From: Natrinema pellirubrum DSM 15624
Lineage (GTDB): Archaea > Halobacteriota > Halobacteria > Halobacteriales > Natrialbaceae
NCBI RefSeq assembly: GCF_000230735.2
Contig: NC_019962.1
Coordinates: 1,364,001 to 1,428,000 of the forward strand
Length of the DNA: 64,000 nucleotides
Direction of reading: 5' to 3'
Part shown: one piece after another, positions 8,483 to 16,460 of the stretch
Position numbering within the stretch: the first letter of the stretch is position 1
Layout of the letters: every line of letters begins with the position of its first letter
Program-made: the position numbers and the translations under genes
The notes under the pieces: generated by a model
What the model was told of the DNA's origin: nothing
Seen by the model: the letters and a program-made list of their open reading frames with translations, nothing else
Databases searched by the model: none

Positions 8483-8857
8483 GTGACAGCGTCCACGACG
8501 TGGGAGGTCGAACTCCGCGTGCCCGACGACGCCGACCTCGAGGCCGCCGGCGAGTCCCGGACCATCGCGGTCCGCGAAGACGAGGCGATCCTCGCGGCGG
8601 CCCGCCGGGCGGGACTGTGGCTCTCCGCGGACTGCCAGCAGGGGTGGTGTATCACCTGTGGCGCGCGACTGCTCGAGGGCGAAGTCGACCATAGCGACGC
8701 GAAGCGGTACTATCCCGAGGACGAAGCCGAGAACTTCGTGTTGACTTGCGTGGCCCAGCCCCGCGCCGACTGCGTCATCGTGGTCGAACAGTATGACGAA
8801 TTGCTTCGCCATCGGGCCGACCACGACAGGCCGCCGGGACGATCGAAACTCGGCTAA
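8483..8857 (+). CDS. 2Fe-2S ferredoxin (plant type)
   Basis: 124-aa soluble electron carrier. Cluster ligands are Cys51, Cys56, Cys59 and Cys89 in a C-x4-C-x2-C-x29-C pattern (ADCQQGWCITCG and LTC). Unlike the abundant haloarchaeal ferredoxins it lacks the long acidic N-terminal insertion, so it is probably an accessory ferredoxin serving a specific oxidoreductase. It starts with GTG at 8483; no in-frame ATG gives a complete domain. A T-rich stretch at 8453-8459 lies at promoter distance. The DCC protein follows 87 nt downstream. Confidence 0.88.
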   Translation: MTASTTWEVELRVPDDADLEAAGESRTIAVREDEAILAAARRAGLWLSADCQQGWCITCGARLLEGEVDHSDAKRYYPEDEAENFVLTCVAQPRADCVIVVEQYDELLRHRADHDRPPGRSKLG

Positions 8858-8944
8858 CCGAGGGGCGACGGCGGTCCGTCCGGATCCGACCGACCCGGCG
8901 ACTGCCCGCCGAACGTTTTCGGCCCCTGCGACGAAGGGGCCGAT

Positions 8945-9379
8945 ATGGCCCAGCCGCAGTTCACCGGCGTCCTGCTCTACGACGGCGACTGTCCGTTCTG
9001 TTCGGCCGCCTCGACCGCCGTGCGGCAGCTCGAGTCCGTCGGCGTCGTCGCGTGGTCGGAGCCGGTCGCACAGGCCTTTCTCGAGGCTCAATTCGGCGAG
9101 CCTCCGTTCGCGCTCTTTTTCGCGGATTGCGAGGCCGAGACCGTCTGGGCGGGCCGTGCGGCCGCAACCGAACTCTGCGAGCGGGCGGGGATGCCGGTGC
9201 TGGTTCGAGACATCGTCGGCGATAACTACGAACGACTCGCGGACGCCGTGCAGGTCGTCTCGGGAACCGACCGGGAGATCGATCCCTACCACGACGCATA
9301 TCCGATGGCCGGCGACGCCGCGGCGCTGTTCGATGAACTGGCGGCTAGCGCGGGCCGGACGCACGTTCCGAACACCTGA
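8945..9379 (+). CDS. DCC-family thiol-disulfide oxidoreductase (DUF393)
   Basis: 144-aa protein with the family-defining DGDCPFCS motif (Cys16 and Cys19) at the end of the first strand. DCC proteins have a thioredoxin-like fold and are presumed dithiol oxidoreductases; substrates are largely unknown. This copy has extra cysteines in FADCEAE and ELCERAG. It follows the ferredoxin in the same direction and may share its transcript. The next gene downstream is convergent, 40 bp away. Confidence 0.85.
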   Translation: MAQPQFTGVLLYDGDCPFCSAASTAVRQLESVGVVAWSEPVAQAFLEAQFGEPPFALFFADCEAETVWAGRAAATELCERAGMPVLVRDIVGDNYERLADAVQVVSGTDREIDPYHDAYPMAGDAAALFDELAASAGRTHVPNT

Positions 9380-9419
9380 ATCGAACGGCGAGCGTCGCTC
9401 CGACGCTCGCAACCGTCCG

Positions 9420-10814
9420 CTACTGCACCTCAAGCGCCCCCCGCATGGAACTCGGGTGGACCTGACAGTAGTACTCGGCCATCTCGTCGCTGGCGGTGAA
9501 TGTAACCGACTGAGTCGCCCCTTCTTCCCCGAGCAGGTCCGTCTCGAGTACGTCCGCCCCCGACTCGTCTTCGATCGCGAAATTGTGCTGGAGACCGTCG
9601 CCGTTCTCCCAGACGAGGGTGTACTCGGTCCCCGCCTCGAGCGACAGGGTCGGGTTTTCGGTCCCCGCGATGGTGTCGGGTGCGGCTCCCTGCCAGCCGG
9701 ACGTCTCACCGACGAGGCGGATGTCGGTCTGTGTATCGGTGCCGTCGTCCCCATCTGCCGGCGCCTCGCCGCCGTCGCCGGGGAACTCCCAGTCCGCGAA
9801 CGGCCCCTCGAGGATCTCGTCTTGTTCCCACATCGCGTGAATGAACGGCTGAGTCTCGCCGTTCGGGAGTTCGAACGCGGTCGGGACCGGATCATAGACG
9901 GGGCCGTCGGGTGTCGGCCTGATCGGCAAGACGACGCCGTGAGTGTGGTGGATCTGTCCGGCGATCGTCTCCGCGGGCGCGAGCGGCATCTCCTCGTCGA
10001 GGACCATCCGATACCGTTCGTCACGCACCGTCGCGGTCGTCATGAAGTGGACGACGCGCATCCCCTCCTCGGTGGCCCGCTCGCCGTTGACCTCGAGGTG
10101 GCCGACGCCCCAGGACGCGCCGTAGGTGTAGACCTGCGGGAACAGCGGCGAGCCGGTCCCCGTGATGCCGTGCAGCGACCCGTCGGTCAACACGCCGCCG
10201 CCGGTCTCGTAGCCGGGGATCGGCGGCTGGATGACGTGATCGTGGTCGATCCTGTACTCGTTGCCCCCCGGATCGGTGAACTGCGCCTCGAGGGCGACCG
10301 TGTCCGTCGTCTCGCCCGGCGCGCCGGGGAGGTCGTACGGCTGGTGATCTTCGTAGGTGATCTCGAACGAGCCGTCGGTCACCTCGGCCTCGTCGCTGTA
10401 CAGCGTCGGCTCGGTCAGTCGCTGCTGGGCGATCGAGTCGTCGTCTTCGATCGGTTCGCGGGCCTCGTCGGGTGCGGCGACGAGGAAGGGGAGGTCCTCG
10501 AGCAGCCCCGGCACTGCCTCGCCGAGCGGGTCGGGAAGCTGTCGCGCCTGTTCGATCCGCGCCTCGAGGAGGTCGGTCCCGCGTCGGGGGTTTTCCGCAG
10601 TCCCGAACACCGACGGACTCAGTCGCCGTTCGCCGGGCAACACCCAGTAGACGGCGTCGCCCGACTCCTGTCTGGCGGTAACGGTCACTTCGGGGTCGTC
10701 GCCCTCGTCGCCGTCGCCGTCGGATTGGGTCGCGCCGACGCCGGACGCGCTGGCCAGCCCGCCGATCGATGCCGCTGCCCCCAGTTCGAGGAATCGTCGT
10801 CGTGATGACGCCAT
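9420..10814 (-). CDS. Tat-exported protein with C-terminal cupredoxin domain
   Basis: 464 aa. The N-terminus SSRRRFLELGAAASIGGLA is a twin-arginine signal. Residues about 40-340 form a large domain I do not recognise. Residues about 364-464 form a cupredoxin: the copper ligands are readable as His410 (LQHNFAIED), Cys450, His453 and Met457 (YYCQVHPSSM), the type-1 blue-copper set. A low-complexity acidic linker (GDGGEAPADGDDGTDTQ) joins the two. It probably acts outside the membrane as an electron carrier linked to the unknown domain. A TATA-like box at 10836-10845 supports the start at 10814. The next gene upstream is another Tat substrate, the DyP-like peroxidase. Confidence 0.8.
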   Translation of the reverse strand: MASSRRRFLELGAAASIGGLASASGVGATQSDGDGDEGDDPEVTVTARQESGDAVYWVLPGERRLSPSVFGTAENPRRGTDLLEARIEQARQLPDPLGEAVPGLLEDLPFLVAAPDEAREPIEDDDSIAQQRLTEPTLYSDEAEVTDGSFEITYEDHQPYDLPGAPGETTDTVALEAQFTDPGGNEYRIDHDHVIQPPIPGYETGGGVLTDGSLHGITGTGSPLFPQVYTYGASWGVGHLEVNGERATEEGMRVVHFMTTATVRDERYRMVLDEEMPLAPAETIAGQIHHTHGVVLPIRPTPDGPVYDPVPTAFELPNGETQPFIHAMWEQDEILEGPFADWEFPGDGGEAPADGDDGTDTQTDIRLVGETSGWQGAAPDTIAGTENPTLSLEAGTEYTLVWENGDGLQHNFAIEDESGADVLETDLLGEEGATQSVTFTASDEMAEYYCQVHPSSMRGALEVQ

Positions 10815-10835
10815 AGCAATCGGACACCGAGGGTG

Positions 10836-10845
10836 CGGATAAAGC
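10836..10845 (-). promoter_or_regulatory. TATA-like box of the cupredoxin gene
   Basis: GCTTTATCCG on the minus strand, centred 26-27 nt upstream of the ATG at 10814. This gene can therefore be transcribed independently of the DyP-like gene behind it. Confidence 0.55.
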
Positions 10846-10962
10846 CCGACCCGGTGGTGTATCCCGGTCGAATAGCCATCGCTGCTGAAATCGAAGCTGC
10901 GCGGACAATCACGGCGAGCGAGATAGCGGCGACCGTCCGCGGCTAGCCGCGTTCGCGGACGC

Positions 10963-12246
10963 TCAGTCGCGTGTCGGCGCGGGCTCGGGCAAGGCCCGCT
11001 GCTCTCGAGGCGGCACGAGGTAGTTCGCCCGGTTCGCGACGGTGATGTACTGGAGGATGCCGTTGTTCGTTCGCTGGCCGACCGAGCCATCGGTGAGGTC
11101 GCCACCTGTCATGGCCGTCCGGGTCGTCACGAAGTCGTCGATCGAGCGCTGCAACGAGAGGAAGTGAAGGCCAGCCCGATCGTCGTCGGTCGAGTCGAAG
11201 TCCCGCCGGAGGACGATCGGTTCGCCGCCTTCGCGGGCGCGAGCGGTCTTCTGTGCGTGGCCGACGGTCCCCTTCCGCCGGGCAGCCTCGTCGGCCGCGT
11301 CGGCGACCTCGGTCACCCGACTCGAGTCGCCGAGATTGTGGCCGGCTCCCTCCACGAGCCCTTCCTCTGCGTGAGTCGGCGAGAACATCTTGGCGACGCG
11401 TTGCTCGCGGCTGTCTTGCTCGTACCACTGGTTTAGGTGCAGGTTGAGCTTCGAGAGGTGGATCGTGGTCCCGCCGGCGAACGGCCCCTCGTCGATCGTT
11501 ACGCGATCCTCGCTGGCCTGCGTGCGCCGGAAGCCGGACTTGAAGCCCATGAACATCGGCGCGTCCTCGGGGACCGGTTCGCCGTCGGGGATGCCGGCGA
11601 CGCCCGACTGTTTCTCGGCCGGGAGCCCACGGCCGATGAACCCCGTCCGGCGCTCGGCGCCCTCGAAGACACCCTCAAGCGTGCCCTCGACCGCGAGGCC
11701 GTTCAGGTCCTCGAGTTCGCCCTTCAGCGCCTCTTCGGCGCTCAAGGTGACGTGGCCGTAGTCGCTGGCCAGATGTACCAGCGCGTCGTACTCGTCGAGG
11801 GCGGGGTCTTCCAGCGCGGTCAGGGGCTCAGGATCGGGCAGTTCGACCCCCTCGAGATCGCTCTCGAACCGATCGAAGTACGCGGGCCCGTAGCCGACGG
11901 TAAAGGCGAGCCCCTCGTTGCCCCGTTTGTAGGCCCGCTCGAGCGTTTGGAACGCGGCCTCGAGCTGGTCGCGCTCGTCGGCGGCGTCTGCGGGGCCGTC
12001 GCCGACGTACTCGAGGGCCAACAGGAGGTGGTGGCGGGGCGGCACGTCGTTGCCGTGGTCGTCCGTCGAGAGGAACTCGTTCCAGGCGTGCTGGCGGCTC
12101 GGGAGTTCCTCGGGTGCGAGGGCGGCCTGTGGGACGTCTTCGGGCTCCTCGCGCTGGAGGCACGCGGCAAGCCCAGCGGCACCGCCGACGGCGACGGCGC
12201 GTTTGACGAACTCGCGACGCGGGAGTCCGCGGTCCGACCTGTCCAT
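10963..12246 (-). CDS. DyP-type peroxidase-like Tat lipoprotein
   Basis: 427 aa. The N-terminus has a twin-arginine motif (LPRREFVKRAV) followed by a lipobox (GLAAC), so it is probably exported folded and anchored by a lipid on the Cys. The remainder follows dye-decolourising peroxidase architecture: GFKSGF stands where the catalytic GxxDG motif is expected, SREQRVAKMF resembles the following block, GHAQKTAR fits the proximal heme His region, and GLHFLSLQRSIDDFV is the typical C-terminal motif. The canonical distal Asp is replaced, so activity may differ from true DyPs. The TATA at 12271-12279 supports the start at 12246. Confidence 0.78.
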   Translation of the reverse strand: MDRSDRGLPRREFVKRAVAVGGAAGLAACLQREEPEDVPQAALAPEELPSRQHAWNEFLSTDDHGNDVPPRHHLLLALEYVGDGPADAADERDQLEAAFQTLERAYKRGNEGLAFTVGYGPAYFDRFESDLEGVELPDPEPLTALEDPALDEYDALVHLASDYGHVTLSAEEALKGELEDLNGLAVEGTLEGVFEGAERRTGFIGRGLPAEKQSGVAGIPDGEPVPEDAPMFMGFKSGFRRTQASEDRVTIDEGPFAGGTTIHLSKLNLHLNQWYEQDSREQRVAKMFSPTHAEEGLVEGAGHNLGDSSRVTEVADAADEAARRKGTVGHAQKTARAREGGEPIVLRRDFDSTDDDRAGLHFLSLQRSIDDFVTTRTAMTGGDLTDGSVGQRTNNGILQYITVANRANYLVPPREQRALPEPAPTRD

Positions 12247-12270
12247 ACACGACTCTGGGGTGCTGACGAC

Positions 12271-12279
12271 TAAGGATAT
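12271..12279 (-). promoter_or_regulatory. TATA box of the DyP-like gene
   Basis: ATATCCTTA on the minus strand, centred about 29 nt upstream of the ATG at 12246, in the divergent region shared with the ferritin-like gene. Confidence 0.5.
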
Positions 12280-12375
12280 TGTGGTCCGACCGTTGAACCA
12301 CCGAGGGAGCAATAGACGGTTCTCGGCAATTGCAAGCAAAGTTTCATGCACCGAGTTATGGGAGTGGACCGGTGG

Positions 12376-13035
12376 ATGTCGGACGAGAAACCACACGCGG
12401 CAGGCGACGTCGACGCGGGTGACACGAGTGAGCGCGTCGGGATGGCAGTGCTTCGCGAACGCGGACTCGAGCCCGAGGAACTGCGCGAGAAACTGATCGA
12501 TGCGATCGGTGCTGAGTTCACGACCTATTACTACTACACCAATCTGCGAATGCATCTCGCCGGTCACGAGGACTACAAGGAGATCACCGAGGACGCCCGC
12601 CTCGAGGACCGGGCCCACTTCGAACTGGTCGCGCCGCGGGTGTACGAACTCGGCGGCGCACTGCCGAACGACATTCGGGACTTCGCCGATCGAGCGTCCT
12701 GTCCCGACGCCGAGGTTCCGACACCGATGGCTGGCGACGGGAGCTTCGACACCGAGTCACTCGACGCCGAGAGCATCCTCGAGGTACTGCTCGAGGCGGA
12801 ACGCTGTGCGATCCGGACGTGGTCGGAGGTCTGTGACATGACCCACGGGAAAGATCCCCGGACCTACGACATGGCCTCGCGCATCCTGCAAGAGGAGATC
12901 GAACACGAGGCCTGGTTCGTCGAACTCCTCTCGATGGAACGGGACGGCGAGATCAATCCGGCGGGCCACTTCGTCCGGGGCGAGCCCGGCGATGCACCGC
13001 TCTCGACGAACCGCCGGTTCAACGACAGCGCGTAG
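12376..13035 (+). CDS. Ferritin-like/Dps-like di-iron protein
   Basis: 219-aa four-helix-bundle protein. Iron ligands are visible as Glu/His pairs on helices: [38 protein letters not shown] and [15 protein letters not shown]. This is the pattern of archaeal Dps-like (DpsL) and ferritin-like stress proteins, which oxidise Fe(II) with peroxide and protect DNA. Its divergent neighbour is a peroxidase-like protein, which fits an oxidative-stress role. Three Met starts are in frame (12346, 12358, 12376). I chose 12376 ([10 protein letters not shown]) because a weak TATA-like CAAAGTTT lies at 12338-12345; this choice is uncertain. Confidence 0.83.
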   Translation: MSDEKPHAAGDVDAGDTSERVGMAVLRERGLEPEELREKLIDAIGAEFTTYYYYTNLRMHLAGHEDYKEITEDARLEDRAHFELVAPRVYELGGALPNDIRDFADRASCPDAEVPTPMAGDGSFDTESLDAESILEVLLEAERCAIRTWSEVCDMTHGKDPRTYDMASRILQEEIEHEAWFVELLSMERDGEINPAGHFVRGEPGDAPLSTNRRFNDSA

Positions 13036-13174
13036 CCGGGACGCGCCGGCGACCACGGCGTCGACCCCGAGTCCGACCTCGAGCGCTCGCGGGCCCCGGA
13101 CCTCGGCCCATCCCCATCGCGGCGCGCCCGCGATGACCGGCAGTGCCATCCGTCTTCGAGTGGTATTCGTTCCC

Positions 13175-13615
13175 ATGAACCAGATCGAGGCGTTCGTCGA
13201 GATCGACGCGCCACCCGATGTCGTCTGGGATGCGCTCATAGCGTTCGACACCTACCCGGAGTGGGACCCGCTCACGCGAACGATCGAGGGCGTCGCCGTC
13301 GACGCGACGGGCGGTTCCGAACGGAGCGACGCGTTCGCGTACCGCCCTCGGCCCATCGGGCCGACGGTCGTCGCCGCCGAGCCGCCGCGACGGCTCGCCT
13401 GGCACGACCGGCTCGTCGTGCCGTTCGCGTTCGATCGCTACCACGAGTTCCACCTCGAGCCGATCGAAAACGGCCGGCGAACCCGGCTGCTCCAGCGGGA
13501 GACGGTCCGGGGCGCGCTCGCCGGTCTGGCGTTCGACGAGGCACGTCTCGAACGGGCCTTCGTCGCGATGAACGAAGCGATCGCGACGCGGGCGGAGCGG
13601 CGGATCGCCGCCTAG
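13175..13615 (+). CDS. SRPBCC-family (START/Bet v1-like) protein
   Basis: 146 aa beginning MNQIEAFVEIDAPPDVVWDALIAFDTYPEWDPL, the typical opening of the polyketide-cyclase/SRPBCC ligand-binding fold. PPRRLAWHDRL and HEFHLEPIENGRRTRLLQRE form the later strands. Members bind hydrophobic ligands or act as cyclases and toxins; the ligand here is not predictable. The start at 13175 is inferred from the domain boundary. The upstream frame is open but compositionally non-coding. Confidence 0.82.
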   Translation: MNQIEAFVEIDAPPDVVWDALIAFDTYPEWDPLTRTIEGVAVDATGGSERSDAFAYRPRPIGPTVVAAEPPRRLAWHDRLVVPFAFDRYHEFHLEPIENGRRTRLLQRETVRGALAGLAFDEARLERAFVAMNEAIATRAERRIAA

Positions 13616-13881
13616 AACCGCCGAGAGCGACGCGAGCGATTCGATCCCGTGTGTCGGCCCGACCGGCAGTTCGTCGTCGGTGCGGTGGTCCAGCCGGCGG
13701 AAGTCGGCGGTAACGCGCCGCGGCGAGTGGACGCCGGGACGAACAGCGTCTCCACGTGACTCGAGGGTGGCTCGGCGAGGGTTCAAGTACGGACAAGCGG
13801 CGAGGGTCGCCGTGACCCGCTCTACCCGATGTCGTACGAGCCGTGAGCGAACCGCCCCGAGTCCACCAGCGAGGCACGCAC
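13616..13881. other. Intergenic region, nothing recognised
   Basis: 266 bp between the SRPBCC and DUF6735 genes. The minus strand stays open with haloarchaeal-like codons over about 13612-13786, but it merges into the antisense of the SRPBCC gene without a stop, so I do not call a gene. No tRNA fold fits the GGTTCAAGT-like stretch near 13778. Confidence 0.4.
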
Positions 13882-14562
13882 ATGGGACATAGAGCGCTGG
13901 TCGCCTACCGGCGGCCGGACCGGCTCTACGGACTGCGATACAGCCACTGGGGCGGCGAGGACCTCGCCCTCGCCGAAGCGATCACCCCGCGGACGCCGCT
14001 TGCCGACGGCGCGATCGACGGCGCGTTGCTCGCGGACTCGATCAGCCGCGACCGGATCCTGACCGATCACCTCGACCCGCGCGTCCACGAGGCGCTGTAT
14101 CTGGTCGATCCCGACGCCGGCTACGCGGTCGATCCCTACCGGGTCTGCTGGCTCGAGTGGGGCGACGGCCGCGACGGCGGGCGGGGCGCGATCGTCGCGA
14201 CGGAGCCGGCCGACGACCGCGCGGTCAGGGTCTGGTTTCGCGCGACCAAGACCGCGCTGGCCGACGTCATCGAGATGGGCGTCCTCTCCCGGCGGGCCGC
14301 ACAGACCTACCTCGAGGCCCGTGTCCACGAGGAGTGGGCCGGCCGGTGCTACACCTACGGCGACGCGCCGGCCGACGAGCCGGCTGGTGGCTACGATCCG
14401 CCCCTCGACCGGTGGCTCGGCGGCGCGGACGGGCCCGAGGAAGCCGACGGGAATCGCGGCGCTGACGGGGTCAGAACCGGCGAGAACGAGCGTGACGAGG
14501 GGAACAGATGGGACGGTAAGGGGAACGGACGGGAAGACGAGGGGAGCGGAGACGGAGACTGA
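13882..14562 (+). CDS. DUF6735-family haloarchaeal protein
   Basis: 226 aa starting MGHRALVAYRRPDRLYGLRY, followed by a characteristic HWGGEDLALAE motif. I recognise this as the haloarchaeal family DUF6735, which has no known function. The conserved domain covers about residues 1-175. The last 50 residues are a low-complexity Gly/Glu/Asn/Arg tail, probably disordered and variable between species. The start at 13882 matches the usual family N-terminus. It converges on the MutS-like gene with only 18 bp between stops. Confidence 0.82.
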   Translation: MGHRALVAYRRPDRLYGLRYSHWGGEDLALAEAITPRTPLADGAIDGALLADSISRDRILTDHLDPRVHEALYLVDPDAGYAVDPYRVCWLEWGDGRDGGRGAIVATEPADDRAVRVWFRATKTALADVIEMGVLSRRAAQTYLEARVHEEWAGRCYTYGDAPADEPAGGYDPPLDRWLGGADGPEEADGNRGADGVRTGENERDEGNRWDGKGNGREDEGSGDGD

Positions 14563-14580
14563 GAACGGGTTTGAACCGAT

Positions 14581-16356
14581 TCACTCGCCGGTCGTCCAGC
14601 GGGCGTCCGCGAGCGTCCGCTGGACGACATCGTTGCCGACCGCTTCCGCGAGCGTCTCGAAGCCGGCCCGCTCGCCGCGGTCGTCCGCGTTGGCGACCAG
14701 CCGCGAGACGATGAACTCCGGCGTCGACCGACCCACCGTATCGAAGCGGGGCTGGTAGTCGACGAGCAACTCGAGGTCGGGGTTCAGCCCCTCCGCGAAG
14801 ATGCCGTCGACGCGGGCCTCGGTCGGTAGCGGCTCCAGATCGTCCGCGAGGTGGGTGACGAAGACGCCCAGCGCCTCGCGGTCGACCGAGAGCGTGACCA
14901 GCCCGTGTAGCAGGTCCGCCGCGCTGCCCGGTTCGGTAATCGCCTCGAACTCGTCGACCAGCATCAGCGTGCGCCCGCCCGTCGAGAGCGGCGGGACGAT
15001 CGACTTGAGCGTCGACTCGAGGACGCCGGCGTTGAAACTCGCGTGGCGGCGGTGAAAGACCAGCGAGTCGACGGGCGTCACCTCGGCCCGGTCGGCCGGG
15101 ACGGGCAATCCCATCGTCGCCAGCAGGACGATCTGACACAGTGTCTCGAGCAGCGTGGTCTTCCCGCCGCTGTTGGCCCCGGTGAGGACCGCGACCCGCT
15201 GCTGGCCGGGGACCGAACCGACGCCCTCGGGGACGCTCGAGACGCCGTGATCACCGAGCCCGTAGGTCACCGGCTGGACCGACTCGTCGTCCCGCGCCGC
15301 GAGCGTGAGGTTGCGCGCGTTGACGACGGAGACGGCAGCCGATTCGTTCTCTACGAAGACGGGACGCGTACAGTCGTACTCGAGCGCGAAGCGGGCCAGC
15401 GACAGGTGCAAGGCGATGTCGTCGACCGCGTCGACGGCCCGGTCGACGGCCTCGCGGGCGTTGTCGAGGGTGTCCTCGAGGTCGCTCGCGACGGCCTGTT
15501 CGCGCTCGTCGACCGCTTCGGTCAGATCGGTTCGAAGGGTTCGCAACGTGGTACCGACGAAGTCCGTCGCGTCGGTGGCGTCGGTCGCCATCGCCGCCCG
15601 AACGCGGTCGATCGTCACGCCGGTCTCGGTCAGCAGGTGGTCCTCGAAGGACTGGCGAAAGCCCTCCACGTCGCGGACGCCCTCCGAGCGCAACTCCTCG
15701 ATCAGCTCGAGGGCGTTCGCGTCCATGTCCTCGATCGCCCCTAGCGTCTCCCGGAGCCGATCGAGTTCGTCGTCGGCCCCCTCGCGGACCCGACTCCCGT
15801 CGAGCGCCGCCAGCGCGTCGGCGGCGTCGGCGAGCCGGTCGCGTTCGAGGTCGGCGATCGCGGCGAAGGGGCCCGAATCGACGCCGGCCTCGAGCAGCGC
15901 CAGCGCGGCCTCGACGGCGGCGTACTCGCTGCCCTCGCGCTCGTCGTAGCGCTCGTAGGCCGCCAGGACCGCCTCACGCTCTTCCTCCTCGAGGGCGGCC
16001 CACGCGTCGCGAGCCGCGATCACGTCGTCGAGGCGAGAGTCCATCGCCTCGCGGGTGGCGAGCGGGGTCAGTACCCGGATGCGGTCCGCGGCCCGCTGCG
16101 TGACGGCGTGGTCGACCGCGAGATCCAGCAGTTCCTTGTAGGCCGACCGCGCGTCGCTGGTCGATAGGATGTCCATGCCGGCGCCGCCGGTCGCCCGCCG
16201 GAGGATCCGCGTCGCCCGACCGCGGGCGAGCCCGGCGTCGGCGAGCGCCCGAACGTCGCCGTTCTCGATCGCCCGAACCGCCGCTTCGTTCCCTAGTTCG
16301 TCGACCAACCGCTCGCGCGTCTTCGGGCCGACGCCCCAGTACTCCTCGAGTCGCAT
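14581..16356 (-). CDS. MutS-related ATPase with N-terminal helix-hairpin-helix domain
   Basis: 591 aa. An N-terminal HhH-like region (YWGVGPKTRERLVDELGNE, residues about 5-50) precedes a long helical, coiled-coil-rich middle (about 60-340) and a MutS-type ABC ATPase. That ATPase has Walker A GANSGGKTT (about 392-400), Walker B LMLVDEFEA and the later VTHLADDL switch. The mismatch-recognition domain I with its Phe-x-Glu motif is absent, so this is not canonical mismatch-repair MutS but a MutS5/MutS2-like protein, possibly acting on branched DNA. It lacks the C-terminal Smr nuclease of MutS2. The start at 16356 gives the intact HhH domain. Confidence 0.85.
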   Translation of the reverse strand: MRLEEYWGVGPKTRERLVDELGNEAAVRAIENGDVRALADAGLARGRATRILRRATGGAGMDILSTSDARSAYKELLDLAVDHAVTQRAADRIRVLTPLATREAMDSRLDDVIAARDAWAALEEEEREAVLAAYERYDEREGSEYAAVEAALALLEAGVDSGPFAAIADLERDRLADAADALAALDGSRVREGADDELDRLRETLGAIEDMDANALELIEELRSEGVRDVEGFRQSFEDHLLTETGVTIDRVRAAMATDATDATDFVGTTLRTLRTDLTEAVDEREQAVASDLEDTLDNAREAVDRAVDAVDDIALHLSLARFALEYDCTRPVFVENESAAVSVVNARNLTLAARDDESVQPVTYGLGDHGVSSVPEGVGSVPGQQRVAVLTGANSGGKTTLLETLCQIVLLATMGLPVPADRAEVTPVDSLVFHRRHASFNAGVLESTLKSIVPPLSTGGRTLMLVDEFEAITEPGSAADLLHGLVTLSVDREALGVFVTHLADDLEPLPTEARVDGIFAEGLNPDLELLVDYQPRFDTVGRSTPEFIVSRLVANADDRGERAGFETLAEAVGNDVVQRTLADARWTTGE

Positions 16357-16460
16357 ACGGTGGTGACTCGGGGCGACCGTCTTGAACACTGCGCCTCGCG
16401 GACTCGAGCCCGCCGTAGAACCGGGACGAACGCGTCGGCGCGGGGAGCGCCGAGCCCGCG

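Noticed and set aside
8793-10805. 670-codon plus-strand frame
   Set aside because: Antisense to the cupredoxin gene and out of frame with the DCC gene; no recognisable motif, and poor amino-acid composition.
13612-13786. Minus-strand stretch with fairly good codon bias between two genes
   Set aside because: No stop separates it from the antisense of the SRPBCC gene and no family match; kept only as a gap note.
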